Below are positions 35,242 to 43,639 of a stretch of 64,000 nucleotides of DNA, piece after piece. The first letter of the stretch is position 1. Each line of letters begins with the position of its first letter. Where the stretch lies: assembly GCF_000025625.1 (NCBI RefSeq), contig NC_013922.1, forward strand, positions 2,542,001 through 2,606,000, given 5' to 3'. This stretch comes from Natrialba magadii ATCC 43099. Lineage in GTDB: Archaea > Halobacteriota > Halobacteria > Halobacteriales > Natrialbaceae. A model generated the notes under the pieces. That model searched no databases. It saw only the letters and a program-made list of their open reading frames with translations, and was not told the origin of the DNA. The translations under genes and the position numbers were made by a program.

Positions 35242-36200
35242 TGGGAGCCAGCCAGCGACTCGCGATTCTCGGCGCGGGTGACGTCGGTCGCTCCGTTGCA
35301 GACCTTGCAAGCGAGTACGGCCACGAGGTCGTCGCACTCGCCGATTCGACGACGGCGACCATCGACCCCGACGGAATCGACGTGGCAGCCGCACTCGACC
35401 GCAAACTCGGCGGCGACGACATTGGTGCCGACGATCCGACTGCCGTCTTCGAGACCGACTACGACGTGCTCGTCGAGGCGACGCCGACGACGCTCGGCGA
35501 CGCCGACCCCGGCTTCACGCACGCGAAACGTGCATTAGAGACCGACCACCACGTCGTCCTCGCAAACAAGGGTCCCGTCGCCGAGCGCTACGGCGAACTC
35601 CGGGAACTCGAGGCCGACAGCGCAGGCTCGATTCGTTTCGAGGCGACCGTCGGCGGCGCAATTCCGATTCTCTCGACGATCGAGGACTCGACGCCGCAGG
35701 CTGTCACCGCCGTCCGCGGCGTTCTCAACGGCACCGCGAACTTCATTCTCACCCGGATGGCCGCCGAGGGCCTCGACTACGAACACGTGCTCGCAGAGGC
35801 ACAGGACCTCGGTGTGGCAGAGGCCGACCCGACGTTCGACGTCGACGGCACCGACGCCGCCCTGAAGTTCGTCATCCTCGCGAACGTGCTTGCCGACGGC
35901 GGCTTCTCGCTCGAGGATGCGACTGTCGAGGGAATCCAGAACATCCCCGGAAGCGCGCTCAACCTCGCCGCAGAGGACGGGCGGACCATTCGACTCATCG
36001 GCGAGGCCACCCGCGACGGCGTCCGCGTCGGCCCGCGCCTCGTCCCAGAGAACGGCGCGCTCGCTGTCACCGGCACGCGAAACATCGTTCAGATCGAGAC
36101 GCGGAACGCTGGCTCGCTGCACTCGAGTGGGCGTGGCGCTGGCGGCCCGGAGACGGCGACGGCAGTGCTTTCTGACGTCGGTCGACTGCCGCCGCTGTAG
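35241..36200 (+). CDS. hom: Homoserine dehydrogenase
   Basis: 319 residues. 'LAILGAGDVGRSVADLA' binds NAD(P), 'HHVVLANKGPVA' carries the conserved Lys, and 'GTANFILTRMAAEGLDYEHV' with 'AEADPTFDVDGTDAALK' forms the substrate and cation region. It converts aspartate semialdehyde to homoserine on the way to threonine and methionine. The usual C-terminal ACT domain is absent; an ACT protein is encoded immediately upstream. The overlap of one base indicates coupled translation. Confidence 0.95.
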   Translation: MGASQRLAILGAGDVGRSVADLASEYGHEVVALADSTTATIDPDGIDVAAALDRKLGGDDIGADDPTAVFETDYDVLVEATPTTLGDADPGFTHAKRALETDHHVVLANKGPVAERYGELRELEADSAGSIRFEATVGGAIPILSTIEDSTPQAVTAVRGVLNGTANFILTRMAAEGLDYEHVLAEAQDLGVAEADPTFDVDGTDAALKFVILANVLADGGFSLEDATVEGIQNIPGSALNLAAEDGRTIRLIGEATRDGVRVGPRLVPENGALAVTGTRNIVQIETRNAGSLHSSGRGAGGPETATAVLSDVGRLPPL

Positions 36201-36380
36201 CGATCTGCGTGGCCTACAAGACGTATTTGTGGAACGGCCCGAGCGCCTTCCGAGCGGCTTGCAAGTGATGGCCGATCGGTGGCCAGACCGTGTGTACGAG
36301 ACACAAACCGCAAGCGGGCGTCGGGTTCGACAGAATACGCTTTCGAAATGGTTTTAACCGCAACGAGACAAAGAGACCGA

Positions 36381-36386
36381 TATAAG
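36381..36386 (+). promoter_or_regulatory. TATA box of the aEF1A-S10 operon
   Basis: TATAAG lies 25-30 nt before the ATG at 36411, so the transcript is predicted to be leaderless or nearly so. A second AT-rich word, TTTTAA (36351-36356), lies further upstream. Confidence 0.5.
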
Positions 36387-36410
36387 CGCCTCTGCGCGTG
36401 AGCTACAACA

Positions 36411-37673
36411 ATGAGCGAACGACACCAGAACCTGGCCGTAATTGGTCACGTTGACCACGGGAAAAGTACGCTCGTGGGCCGACTCCTCTACGAGACGGGG
36501 AGCGTTCCCGAGCACGTCATCGAACAGCACCGCGAAGAAGCAGAAGAGAAGGGCAAGGGCGGATTCGAATTCGCCTACGTGATGGACAACCTCGCCGAGG
36601 AGCGAGAGCGTGGTGTCACCATCGACATCGCCCACCAGGAGTTCACCACCGACGAGTACGACTTTACCATCGTCGACTGTCCTGGTCACCGCGACTTCGT
36701 CAAGAACATGATCACGGGCGCATCCCAGGCGGACAACGCCGTCCTCGTCGTCGCTGCTGACGACGGTGTCGCGCCCCAGACCCAGGAGCACGTCTTCCTG
36801 GCTCGTACCCTCGGTATCGACGAACTCATCATCGGCGTCAACAAGATGGACGTCGTCGACTACAAAGAGTCGACCTACGATGACGTCGTCGACGAGGTTA
36901 CCCAGCTCCTCAAGCAGGTCCAGTTCAACACGGACGACGCCTCGTTCATCCCAATCTCGGCGTTCGAAGGCGACAACATCGCAGACGCCTCCGACAACAC
37001 GCCGTGGTACAGCGAGGAGACCCTCCTCGAGGCACTCAACGACCTGCCAGAGCCACAGCCACCAACGGACGCACCGCTCCGACTCCCAATTCAGGACGTC
37101 TACACCATCTCGGGTATCGGTACCGTCCCAGTCGGACGTATCGAGACCGGTGTCATGAACATCGGCGACGACGTCTCCTTCCAGCCAAGCGACGTTGGCG
37201 GCGAGGTCAAGACGATCGAGATGCACCACGAAGAGGTGCCAAAGGCCGAACCCGGTGACAACGTTGGATTCAACGTTCGCGGCATCGGTAAGGACGACAT
37301 CCGCCGCGGTGACGTCTGTGGCCCAGCCGACGAGCCACCAAGCGTCGCCGAGACGTTCCAGGCACAGGTCGTCGTCATGCAGCACCCATCCGTGATCACG
37401 GCCGGCTACACGCCGGTCTTCCACGCACACACCTCGCAGGTCGCCTGTACGATCGAGTCCATCGACAAGAAGATGGACCCATCGAGCGGCGAAGTCGCCG
37501 AGGAGAACCCAGACTTCATCCAGTCGGGTGACGCTGCTGTGGTCACCATCCGCCCACAGAAGCCCCTCAGCATCGAGCCGTCCAGCGAGATCCCAGAACT
37601 CGGGAGCTTCGCCATCCGTGACATGGGTCAGACCATCGCGGCCGGCAAGGTCCTCGACGTCAACGAGAAATAA
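36411..37673 (+). CDS. tuf: Translation elongation factor aEF1A
   Basis: 420 residues. The GTPase motifs are G1 'GHVDHGKST' (12-20), effector 'RGVTIDIA', G3 'DCPGH' and G4 'NKMD', with domains 2 and 3 complete ('[15 protein letters not shown]', '[11 protein letters not shown]'). It carries aminoacyl-tRNA to the ribosome. The stop is immediately followed by the S10 start with no spacer, an arrangement widely kept in archaea. Confidence 0.97.
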   Translation: MSERHQNLAVIGHVDHGKSTLVGRLLYETGSVPEHVIEQHREEAEEKGKGGFEFAYVMDNLAEERERGVTIDIAHQEFTTDEYDFTIVDCPGHRDFVKNMITGASQADNAVLVVAADDGVAPQTQEHVFLARTLGIDELIIGVNKMDVVDYKESTYDDVVDEVTQLLKQVQFNTDDASFIPISAFEGDNIADASDNTPWYSEETLLEALNDLPEPQPPTDAPLRLPIQDVYTISGIGTVPVGRIETGVMNIGDDVSFQPSDVGGEVKTIEMHHEEVPKAEPGDNVGFNVRGIGKDDIRRGDVCGPADEPPSVAETFQAQVVVMQHPSVITAGYTPVFHAHTSQVACTIESIDKKMDPSSGEVAEENPDFIQSGDAAVVTIRPQKPLSIEPSSEIPELGSFAIRDMGQTIAAGKVLDVNEK

Positions 37674-37982
37674 ATGCAGCAGGCACGCGTTCGACTCGCG
37701 GGCACGAGTCCAGACGACTTAGACGACATCTGTGACGACGTCCGCGAGATTGCGAACAACACCGGCGTCAACCTCAGCGGTCCGATTCCGCTGCCGACCA
37801 AGACCCTCGAGGTGCCGACCCGGAAGTCGCCTGACGGCGAGGGCACCGCGACGTGGGAGCACTGGGAGATGCGCGTCCACAAGCGCCTGATCGATCTGGA
37901 CGCCGACGAACGCGCACTCCGACAGCTCATGCGCATCCAGGTGCCAAACGACGTCTCGATCGAGATCGTCCTCGAAGACTAA
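37674..37982 (+). CDS. rps10: 30S ribosomal protein S10
   Basis: 102 residues, the family length. '[20 protein letters not shown]', '[20 protein letters not shown]' and '[13 protein letters not shown]' are diagnostic. It is a small-subunit head protein. The ATG abuts the aEF1A stop, so it is in the same transcript. The 265-nt gap after it holds only the promoter of the rhomboid gene. Confidence 0.97.
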   Translation: MQQARVRLAGTSPDDLDDICDDVREIANNTGVNLSGPIPLPTKTLEVPTRKSPDGEGTATWEHWEMRVHKRLIDLDADERALRQLMRIQVPNDVSIEIVLED

Positions 37983-38247
37983 GACAAACCGGCGGCGATC
38001 TGCCGCTTGGTAGTCGGAACGTCGATCACGATCGACTGTGACGAGATGAGATATCCTCATCGTCGTTGCACTGCGTTTCATCCACTTCATTTCACGACAC
38101 CCTACACTGCAGAGCGACTGCACTCGTCCAGCGCTGTCACATCACACGGCTTGCTGAGCGTTCTATCCTGCGTCAGTGACAGCCACTCACGCGACAGCCA
38201 CTGTATCCGGTGTGCAAACTTTTGGTGTGTCCCACCGAAAGCAACGT

Positions 38248-38925
38248 ATGGCGAACCGATCGCGGCCACGCCCTGGCGCATCGGCCTCCCGCTCGACCGG
38301 ATCCGGTTCCAGCGCCTCCGAATCCCCTGCTGCCAACGACCAGCCAAGCCCCATCTACGAGCTCCTCGTTATCTTCGGACTCGTCTTCCTTATCCAGGTG
38401 ATCACCGACATTGTCGGTATCATGGCCGGCCTGTTCGTGCTCACTCTCCCACTCGCCGAGAACCCCTGGACCATCGTGACCAGTGTCTACGCCCACGGCG
38501 GTCTCTGGCACCTCCTCTCGAACAGTCTCGCGCTCGTTCTCTTCGGCTGGCCAGTCGCCCGCGCAACGTCGCGTGTGCGGTTTCACACGTTCGTCCTCGT
38601 CACCGGCTCGATTGCCGGCATTTCGCAGGTTCTCATCAGCGGCTTCGCGGCCGCAGCACCCATTGTCAGTGGCGACCCTGTCGGCGTTCTCGGCGCGAGT
38701 GGCGCCATCTTCGCACTCCTTGGCTACCTCATTACCGGCAACCGACTCTCCGCCGGCTTCGCGTCGATTATTGACGTCCCACAGTGGGTAACGATCGCCG
38801 TCTTCGTCGGCCTCGCGACCGTCGTCACTCTCATGACCGCTGCACCTCGTGTCGCCCTGATCGCTCACTTCACCGGCTTTCTGCTCGGCTTACTCGCCGG
38901 GCGCGCCCGCCTGCTCGAGATTTGA
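38248..38925 (+). CDS. Rhomboid-family intramembrane serine protease
   Basis: 225 residues from 'MANRSRPRPG'; a TATA-like word lies about 26 nt before this ATG. After a Ser-rich head come six hydrophobic helices. The catalytic serine is in 'GASGAIFALLGY' (Ser151) and the histidine in 'IAHFTGFLLG' (His207); Asn92 in 'WHLLSNSLAL' belongs to the oxyanion hole. It should cleave membrane proteins within the bilayer. Substrates are unknown. The next feature is tRNA-Ala. Confidence 0.93.
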   Translation: MANRSRPRPGASASRSTGSGSSASESPAANDQPSPIYELLVIFGLVFLIQVITDIVGIMAGLFVLTLPLAENPWTIVTSVYAHGGLWHLLSNSLALVLFGWPVARATSRVRFHTFVLVTGSIAGISQVLISGFAAAAPIVSGDPVGVLGASGAIFALLGYLITGNRLSAGFASIIDVPQWVTIAVFVGLATVVTLMTAAPRVALIAHFTGFLLGLLAGRARLLEI

Positions 38926-39088
38926 GGGGACTCGAGTACGCGCCGCTCTGTGCTGTAGCATGGAACTCGAGTGGTGAGTGCACTGCGAGAGGGGAGGAAA
39001 AGGGAGCGGGGAGGAAGGGAGATGTCTGCAGACGAGAGGCCTTTCAAAACACAAGCTACAAATACAAACCCGGGTTAGAAACGTTCGA

Positions 39089-39160
39089 GGGCTCGTAGAT
39101 CAGTGGTAGATCGCTTCCTTCGCAAGGAAGAGGCCTCGGGTTCAAATCCCGACGAGTCCA
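39089..39160 (+). tRNA. tRNA-Ala (CGC)
   Basis: 72 nt. Acceptor arms GGGCTCG and CGAGTCC pair (one G-U). The anticodon stem CTTCC/GGAAG holds loop TTCGCAA, giving anticodon CGC (39121-39123), which reads GCG alanine codons. The T-arm is CTCGGGTTCAAATCCCGA and the discriminator is A. CCA is not encoded. A TATA-like CTACAAATA lies about 26-33 nt upstream. The 38926-39088 gap before it is purine-rich and holds no gene. Confidence 0.95.
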
Positions 39161-39220
39161 CTATTCTGCGGCGCGAACAAATTCGTGAGCGCCGCGAATC
39201 GTCGTCGATGGCGGATTTGA

Positions 39221-39291
39221 AGCCATGGAAGTCGCAGCGTGAGCGAAGCGAACGACCGTCTTCCTTCGGGTTCAAATCCACAGGAGTTCCC
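39221..39291 (+). repeat. tRNA-Ala 3'-end scar forming the start of the next gene
   Basis: TCGGGTTCAAATCC, 14 bp from the tRNA-Ala T-arm (39136-39149), recurs at 39266-39279. It is preceded by a repeat-like GCGTGAGCGAAGCGAACGACC and followed directly by the coding sequence of the small membrane protein. This looks like a degraded integration site left in place. Confidence 0.6.
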
Positions 39292-39592
39292 CAAACGATA
39301 CGAGTACTCGATCTACACGCTGCCGATGCCGGTGCTCAAGGTCGTCGCAGTCGGGAACGTCGTTGTCTCCGTCGTGTTCATGCTGCTCGTCGCCGCCAGC
39401 GCACCCTCGGCGCTCGCGTTCGTCATCGTCTGGATCGTTCTTACTTCCGCCGGCGACGTCTACAGAATTCGCTCCTCGGCGCGACGCGATGTCGATCTTC
39501 GTGCACGGATGTCGCTGTTGCACAAACACGAATCGATTGGCGGAAGCGATGGCGATGCGAACACCGACGGCGAAACGAACACTGACGGCTGA
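39239..39592 (+). CDS. Small membrane protein with tRNA-scar-derived N-terminus
   Basis: 117 residues from GTG at 39239; the frame is closed by TGA at 39218-39220. Residues 1-15 ('MSEANDRLPSGSNPQ') are encoded by the tRNA-like scar. Residues about 31-70 make two hydrophobic helices ('VLKVVAVGNVVVSVVFMLL', 'ALAFVIVWIVLTSAGDVY'), followed by a basic patch and an acidic 'SDGDANTDGETNTDG' tail. Function unknown. An ATG at 39326 would start just before the first helix, but it would skip 'YEYSIYTLP', which looks like genuine protein. Confidence 0.7.
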   Translation: MSEANDRLPSGSNPQEFPKRYEYSIYTLPMPVLKVVAVGNVVVSVVFMLLVAASAPSALAFVIVWIVLTSAGDVYRIRSSARRDVDLRARMSLLHKHESIGGSDGDANTDGETNTDG

Positions 39593-39724
39593 GCGGACTG
39601 CCGTCGCTGTTTCATAGTTTCTCTTTGGCAGTTCGCGGTTTTCAAACCGCGGACAGCAACTCGTCCGAGCGAGGGTGACTCGAGTACCAGGCGACAAAAG
39701 AGCGCGACCCAACGGTGTGGGTCG

Positions 39725-40156
39725 CTATCGGCACTCCGCCGTTCCGATGGTCGGGCCGGCGTGTGGTGTTCGGCCGCGGGAGAGGTAGGATGCGAGGTCG
39801 GTCGTCGTTACGATACCGATGACGCCTTCGTCCTCGTCGACCACCGGGAGGTGGTGACAGCCGTGCTCGAGCATGGTGGCTGCGGCGTCGCGGACGCTGT
39901 CCTGTGCGGCGGCGGTGACGACGTTCTCGGTCATGTAGCGCTCGACCGTCGTTTCCGCTTTAGGCTGGCTCTGGGCGACGATATCGACAAAATCGGTCGT
40001 TGTCAGAATGCCCGCGAGATGGTTGTCTGAGTCGACAACGATCACGGATCCAATATCGTTCTCGCGCATGACCTGTCCGGCGGTTTCGACCAACGTGTCT
40101 TGCCGTACCGTGTGGAGTGACGTGGACATGATGCGGCCGACGAAGATATCTTCCAT
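39725..40156 (-). CDS. Two-CBS-domain protein
   Basis: 143 residues made of a CBS pair only: 'MSTSLHTVRQDTLVETAGQV...NDIGSVIVVD...LAGILTTTDF' and 'MTENVVTAAAQDSVRDAAAT...HHLPVVDEDEGVIGIVTTTD' (here shortened). CBS pairs bind adenosine nucleotides and sense energy state. No catalytic or DNA-binding domain is fused. The promoter has CTATAGG repeats on both sides of its TATA box. Confidence 0.92.
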   Translation of the reverse strand: MEDIFVGRIMSTSLHTVRQDTLVETAGQVMRENDIGSVIVVDSDNHLAGILTTTDFVDIVAQSQPKAETTVERYMTENVVTAAAQDSVRDAAATMLEHGCHHLPVVDEDEGVIGIVTTTDLASYLSRGRTPHAGPTIGTAECR

Positions 40157-40170
40157 AGTACTGCCTTGTC

Positions 40171-40198
40171 CTATAGGAACATAATACTTTGCTATAGG
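40171..40198 (-). promoter_or_regulatory. TATA box bracketed by CTATAGG repeats, CBS-protein promoter
   Basis: On the minus strand TATTATG (about 40180-40186) lies roughly 25-28 nt before the ATG at 40156. CTATAGG occurs on the plus strand at 40171-40177 and 40192-40198, 21 nt apart, which is two helical turns, one on each side of the TATA box. This would suit a repressor that blocks TBP. Confidence 0.45.
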
Positions 40199-40319
40199 TT
40201 ATCTACTAGCACACCACACCGTCATGTATCAATTATCGCTCACCTTGGTCCTACAATTCACGCGATAACCTATGATCCAGTGGTGAACCTTTACGCTCCC
40301 GTGAGTCACACCCATCGGT

Positions 40320-41963
40320 ATGCGAATTAATGAAGCCGTCATCGACCGACTGGTTGCGAACGGGGTCGACACCCTGTTTGGTATTCCCGGGAAACAGACC
40401 CTGCCGCTGAACGAAGCGATCAGCGAGCGCACGGACATCGACTTCATCATGGCTCGCCACGAGACTGCCGTCTCCCACCAGGCGTGGGGCTACGCTGAAA
40501 CGAGCGGTGGTCTTGCTGCGACCGTCGTCATCCCCGGCCCCGGTGACATGAACGCCATGAACGGGCTGAAGAACGCGCTCAACGACTGCACGCCGCTCGT
40601 CCACATGGCCGTCGAGACCGAACCCGAGATCCGTGGCGGTGACGGTATCCACGAAACACCACCAGATACCTACGACAACGTCGTCAAGGAGAACGTCACC
40701 GTCGAAACGCCCGAGAGTACCATCGCCGAACTCCAGCGCGCGATCGACATCGCGCTCACCGCGCCGATGGGGCCCGTTCGCGTCGGCATCCCCAAGAATT
40801 TCCTCCCGATGGACGTTCCGCTCGCCGAACCCGGCGAAACCGAAACCCGAACCGTTGGCTCCCCTGCCGACGAGCGGATCGCCGAGGCTGCAGACCTCCT
40901 TGCCGAATCTGAACGGCCGATCATCATCGCCGGCGGTGGCGTCCGCGCGTCCGGCGCGAGCGACGAACTCACATCCCTCGCCGAAACACTCGACGCCCCG
41001 GTATTCCCGACCTACAAGGGCAAGGCCGTCCTCCCGGACGATCACGACCTCTTCGCGGGCGTGCTCTGTGGCGGCACCGGCAGCGCGGTCAAACACCAGA
41101 TCGCCGCCGCAGACGCGGCTCTCGGCGTTGGAACCGACCTCGACGCCGTCACGATGAAACACTGGGAGATCGACGTGCCGGACGATCTCGTCCACGTCAC
41201 CCTCGATGCCGACGACATCGGCGTCGGCTACGACCCCGCGGTCGGCATCGTCGCAGACGCCGGCCGAACGATGGGTGCACTCGAGTCCGCCCTCGACACT
41301 CGTTCGATCGCCTCGACGAACGGTCACGAGCGTGCGCGAGAGACGCGCCAGGCCGTCGAGGATCGCCTCGCAGAACTGGTCGCGGTTGAGGAACCGCCGC
41401 TGCCGTCTCCGAGTGCGCTGTCGGCGATTCGCGATGCAGTGCCCCGAGAGGCTGTCGTTGCCGCCGACGCGGGCGGGTTCCGCCTCTGGTCGCTCGTGAT
41501 GTTCGAGGCATACGAACCTCGTGACTACGTCAACCCGGGCTCGTGGGCCACGATGGGGTCCGGCGTGCCATCGGCTATCGGCGCGAAGGCGGCGAATCCG
41601 GACCAGGACGTCGTTGCACTCACGGGCGACGGCGGACTGATGATGTGTGTTCACGAACTACACACGCTGGCCGACGAGGACATCGATGTGACCGTGATCG
41701 TGCTCAACAACAGCGATTACGCGATCATCAGCGAGGAGGCCGAACGCAGCTACCGGATGGACGCAAGCGAGTACGGCTGGCAGGACGTCCCGCTCGACTT
41801 CGATGCCATCGCGTCCGGGATGGGACTCGAGACGATGCGTGCTGGCACGCCGGATGAGATTCGCGAGACGGTTGCCGCGGCAGTCGAGAGCGACGGGCCA
41901 ACGCTGGTCGAGATTTCGACGGATCCACACGAACCGCAGGCAAGCGTCTGGATGTCGGACTGA
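40320..41963 (+). CDS. Thiamine-diphosphate-dependent enzyme, acetolactate-synthase-like
   Basis: 547 residues with the three domains of the family. The catalytic glutamate is Glu48 in 'ARHETAVSHQAWG', and the ThDP/Mg motif starts 'TGDGGLMM' (Asp437) and ends 'IVLNNSDYAI'. Relatives include acetolactate synthase, benzoylformate decarboxylase, sulfoacetaldehyde acetyltransferase and oxalyl-CoA decarboxylase. No ilvN-type small subunit is adjacent, which speaks against a biosynthetic acetolactate synthase. Exact reaction open. Confidence 0.87.
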   Translation: MRINEAVIDRLVANGVDTLFGIPGKQTLPLNEAISERTDIDFIMARHETAVSHQAWGYAETSGGLAATVVIPGPGDMNAMNGLKNALNDCTPLVHMAVETEPEIRGGDGIHETPPDTYDNVVKENVTVETPESTIAELQRAIDIALTAPMGPVRVGIPKNFLPMDVPLAEPGETETRTVGSPADERIAEAADLLAESERPIIIAGGGVRASGASDELTSLAETLDAPVFPTYKGKAVLPDDHDLFAGVLCGGTGSAVKHQIAAADAALGVGTDLDAVTMKHWEIDVPDDLVHVTLDADDIGVGYDPAVGIVADAGRTMGALESALDTRSIASTNGHERARETRQAVEDRLAELVAVEEPPLPSPSALSAIRDAVPREAVVAADAGGFRLWSLVMFEAYEPRDYVNPGSWATMGSGVPSAIGAKAANPDQDVVALTGDGGLMMCVHELHTLADEDIDVTVIVLNNSDYAIISEEAERSYRMDASEYGWQDVPLDFDAIASGMGLETMRAGTPDEIRETVAAAVESDGPTLVEISTDPHEPQASVWMSD

Positions 41964-42010
41964 ACGCCGGGCGTCTTGCTGGCCGGTTAGTTTCTCTGGC
42001 TTGCTAACCG

Positions 42011-42017
42011 TTATACC
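42011..42017 (+). promoter_or_regulatory. TATA box deciding the MFS transporter start
   Basis: TTATACC lies 27-33 nt before the ATG at 42044 and only 12-18 nt before the GTG at 42029, so a leaderless mRNA favours the ATG. Confidence 0.45.
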
Positions 42018-42043
42018 ACGGGCAGACCGTGGTGCTTGTAGAG

Positions 42044-43366
42044 ATGAGTACTGCGCAGACGGATCGAATGAGCGACAACGACAGGTCGATCACGGGGTTC
42101 GTGATGATCTCCCACGCGGTCGTCCACACGTACGAGCTCTCGATCCCGATTCTGATGGTAATCTGGCTCACGGAGTTCAGCGTGAGCACGGCGATTCTCG
42201 GCAGTGCGGTCGCGGTCGGCTACGGCCTCTTCGGTGTCGGCGCACTGCCGGCCGGCATTCTGGTCGACCGTTTTGGGTCGCGCGAACTCGTACTGGTCTG
42301 TCTGGCCGGGATGGGCGGTTCGTTCCTCCTGCTGAGTGCCGCACAGGGAATCGTGTCGATCACGCTGGCACTCTGTGTCTGGGGTATCGCAGCGAGTATC
42401 TACCACCCGGCAGGGCTGTCGTTGATCTCGACCGGCGTCGAACAGCGCGGCACCGGCTTCGCCTATCACGGCATGGCCGGCAACTTCGGCATCGCCTTCG
42501 GGCCGTTACTGACGGCGATTCTGCTGTTGTTCTTCGACTGGCGGCTCGTCACCGCAATTCTCGTCGTGCCGGCTGGTCTGGCGATTCTCTACGCCCTGAC
42601 GGCGAGTTTCGACGAGAAGGCTGCCGTCGAGACGCAGCCTGATGGCGGTCGAGAACCAGCAGACGAGGATACCGACACCGGCGGAACGACCGACGGACAG
42701 GTCGACAACCAGATGTCGCTCTCGCGATTCCTGTCGGACAGTCGCGCGCTGTTCACCATCGGCTTCACGGTTGCGATGGTCGTCGTCATGATGAACGGGC
42801 TGTTCTACCGCGGGACGCTGACCTTCCTGCCTGACGTGCTGAGCGATTTCATGCCGGACGTCGTCGAACAACTACAGCTGTTCGACCCTGACAGCCCGAT
42901 GGCCGAGGAGTTCGACCCGGCCTCCTACCTCTACGCCGGGCTTCTGATGGTCGGCATGGCCGGCCAGTACGTCGGCGGGAAGCTCACCGACCGAATCCGG
43001 ACAGAAACCGGCCTCACGATAATCTTCGCTTCGCTCGCCGTCGTTGCGGTCCTGTTCGTCCCCGTCGCCGAAGCGGGCCTCGTTCCGCTGCTTCTCATCG
43101 GCTCGGTGCTCGGCTTCCTGCTGTTCTCGCTCCAGCCGATGTATCAGGCGACCATCGCGGAGTACAGCCCGCCCGGTGAACGCGGGCTCTCTTACGGCTA
43201 CACCTACCTCGGCGTCTTCGGCGTCGGTGCCGCCGGCGCGGCGATTGCCGGCTTCCTCCTCTCAATCGGTTCCATCTGGCAAACGTTCGCGGCACTCGCC
43301 GTCTTCCCCGCCACAGGCGCAGTCCTCGCGATCGTGCTTCGCCGAACCGGCGATCGACGCGCCTGA
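42044..43366 (+). CDS. Major facilitator superfamily transporter
   Basis: 440 residues from 'MSTAQTDRMSD'; a GTG five codons upstream is less likely because the TATA box is too close. Twelve hydrophobic helices in two sixes, with the MFS loop in 'PAGILVDRFGSRELVLV' after helix 2 and a long acidic central loop ('DEDTDTGGTTDGQVDNQ'). It probably uses a proton or sodium gradient. Its position between a ThDP enzyme and an aminotransferase suggests movement of an amino or organic acid, but the sequence does not show the substrate. Confidence 0.9.
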   Translation: MSTAQTDRMSDNDRSITGFVMISHAVVHTYELSIPILMVIWLTEFSVSTAILGSAVAVGYGLFGVGALPAGILVDRFGSRELVLVCLAGMGGSFLLLSAAQGIVSITLALCVWGIAASIYHPAGLSLISTGVEQRGTGFAYHGMAGNFGIAFGPLLTAILLLFFDWRLVTAILVVPAGLAILYALTASFDEKAAVETQPDGGREPADEDTDTGGTTDGQVDNQMSLSRFLSDSRALFTIGFTVAMVVVMMNGLFYRGTLTFLPDVLSDFMPDVVEQLQLFDPDSPMAEEFDPASYLYAGLLMVGMAGQYVGGKLTDRIRTETGLTIIFASLAVVAVLFVPVAEAGLVPLLLIGSVLGFLLFSLQPMYQATIAEYSPPGERGLSYGYTYLGVFGVGAAGAAIAGFLLSIGSIWQTFAALAVFPATGAVLAIVLRRTGDRRA

Positions 43367-43639
43367 TACGTTCCACTCTCACTCCGGTTGCACTTTTGCT
43401 TCCGCGTCTTCGTTCTCGTCGGTTACAATGATACTGTCAACAGCTCATTTCCGCTTCAGCTTGCCACCATTTCGCAAGTCGACACCGCCAGATGTACAGT
43501 ATCCAGCACCGATCCGCACTCGAGTACGACCCAATACGATTGTGTACTGTTCAACTCCTGCCGCCGAATTCGTCCGTCGAATCAACACAGCGTTTGTTAC
43601 AGGACAACAATTAACTACCTGTGTCCCGATGGACAGTAT

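Noticed and set aside
38926-39088. Purine-rich tract (about 38988-39022) as a possible gene or RNA
   Set aside because: No stable fold or frame; it precedes the tRNA promoter and I cannot assign it a role.
39103-39585. 160-residue frame starting inside tRNA-Ala
   Set aside because: It reads through the tRNA and its scar and has no protein-like character downstream; the other frame from 39239 encodes membrane helices.
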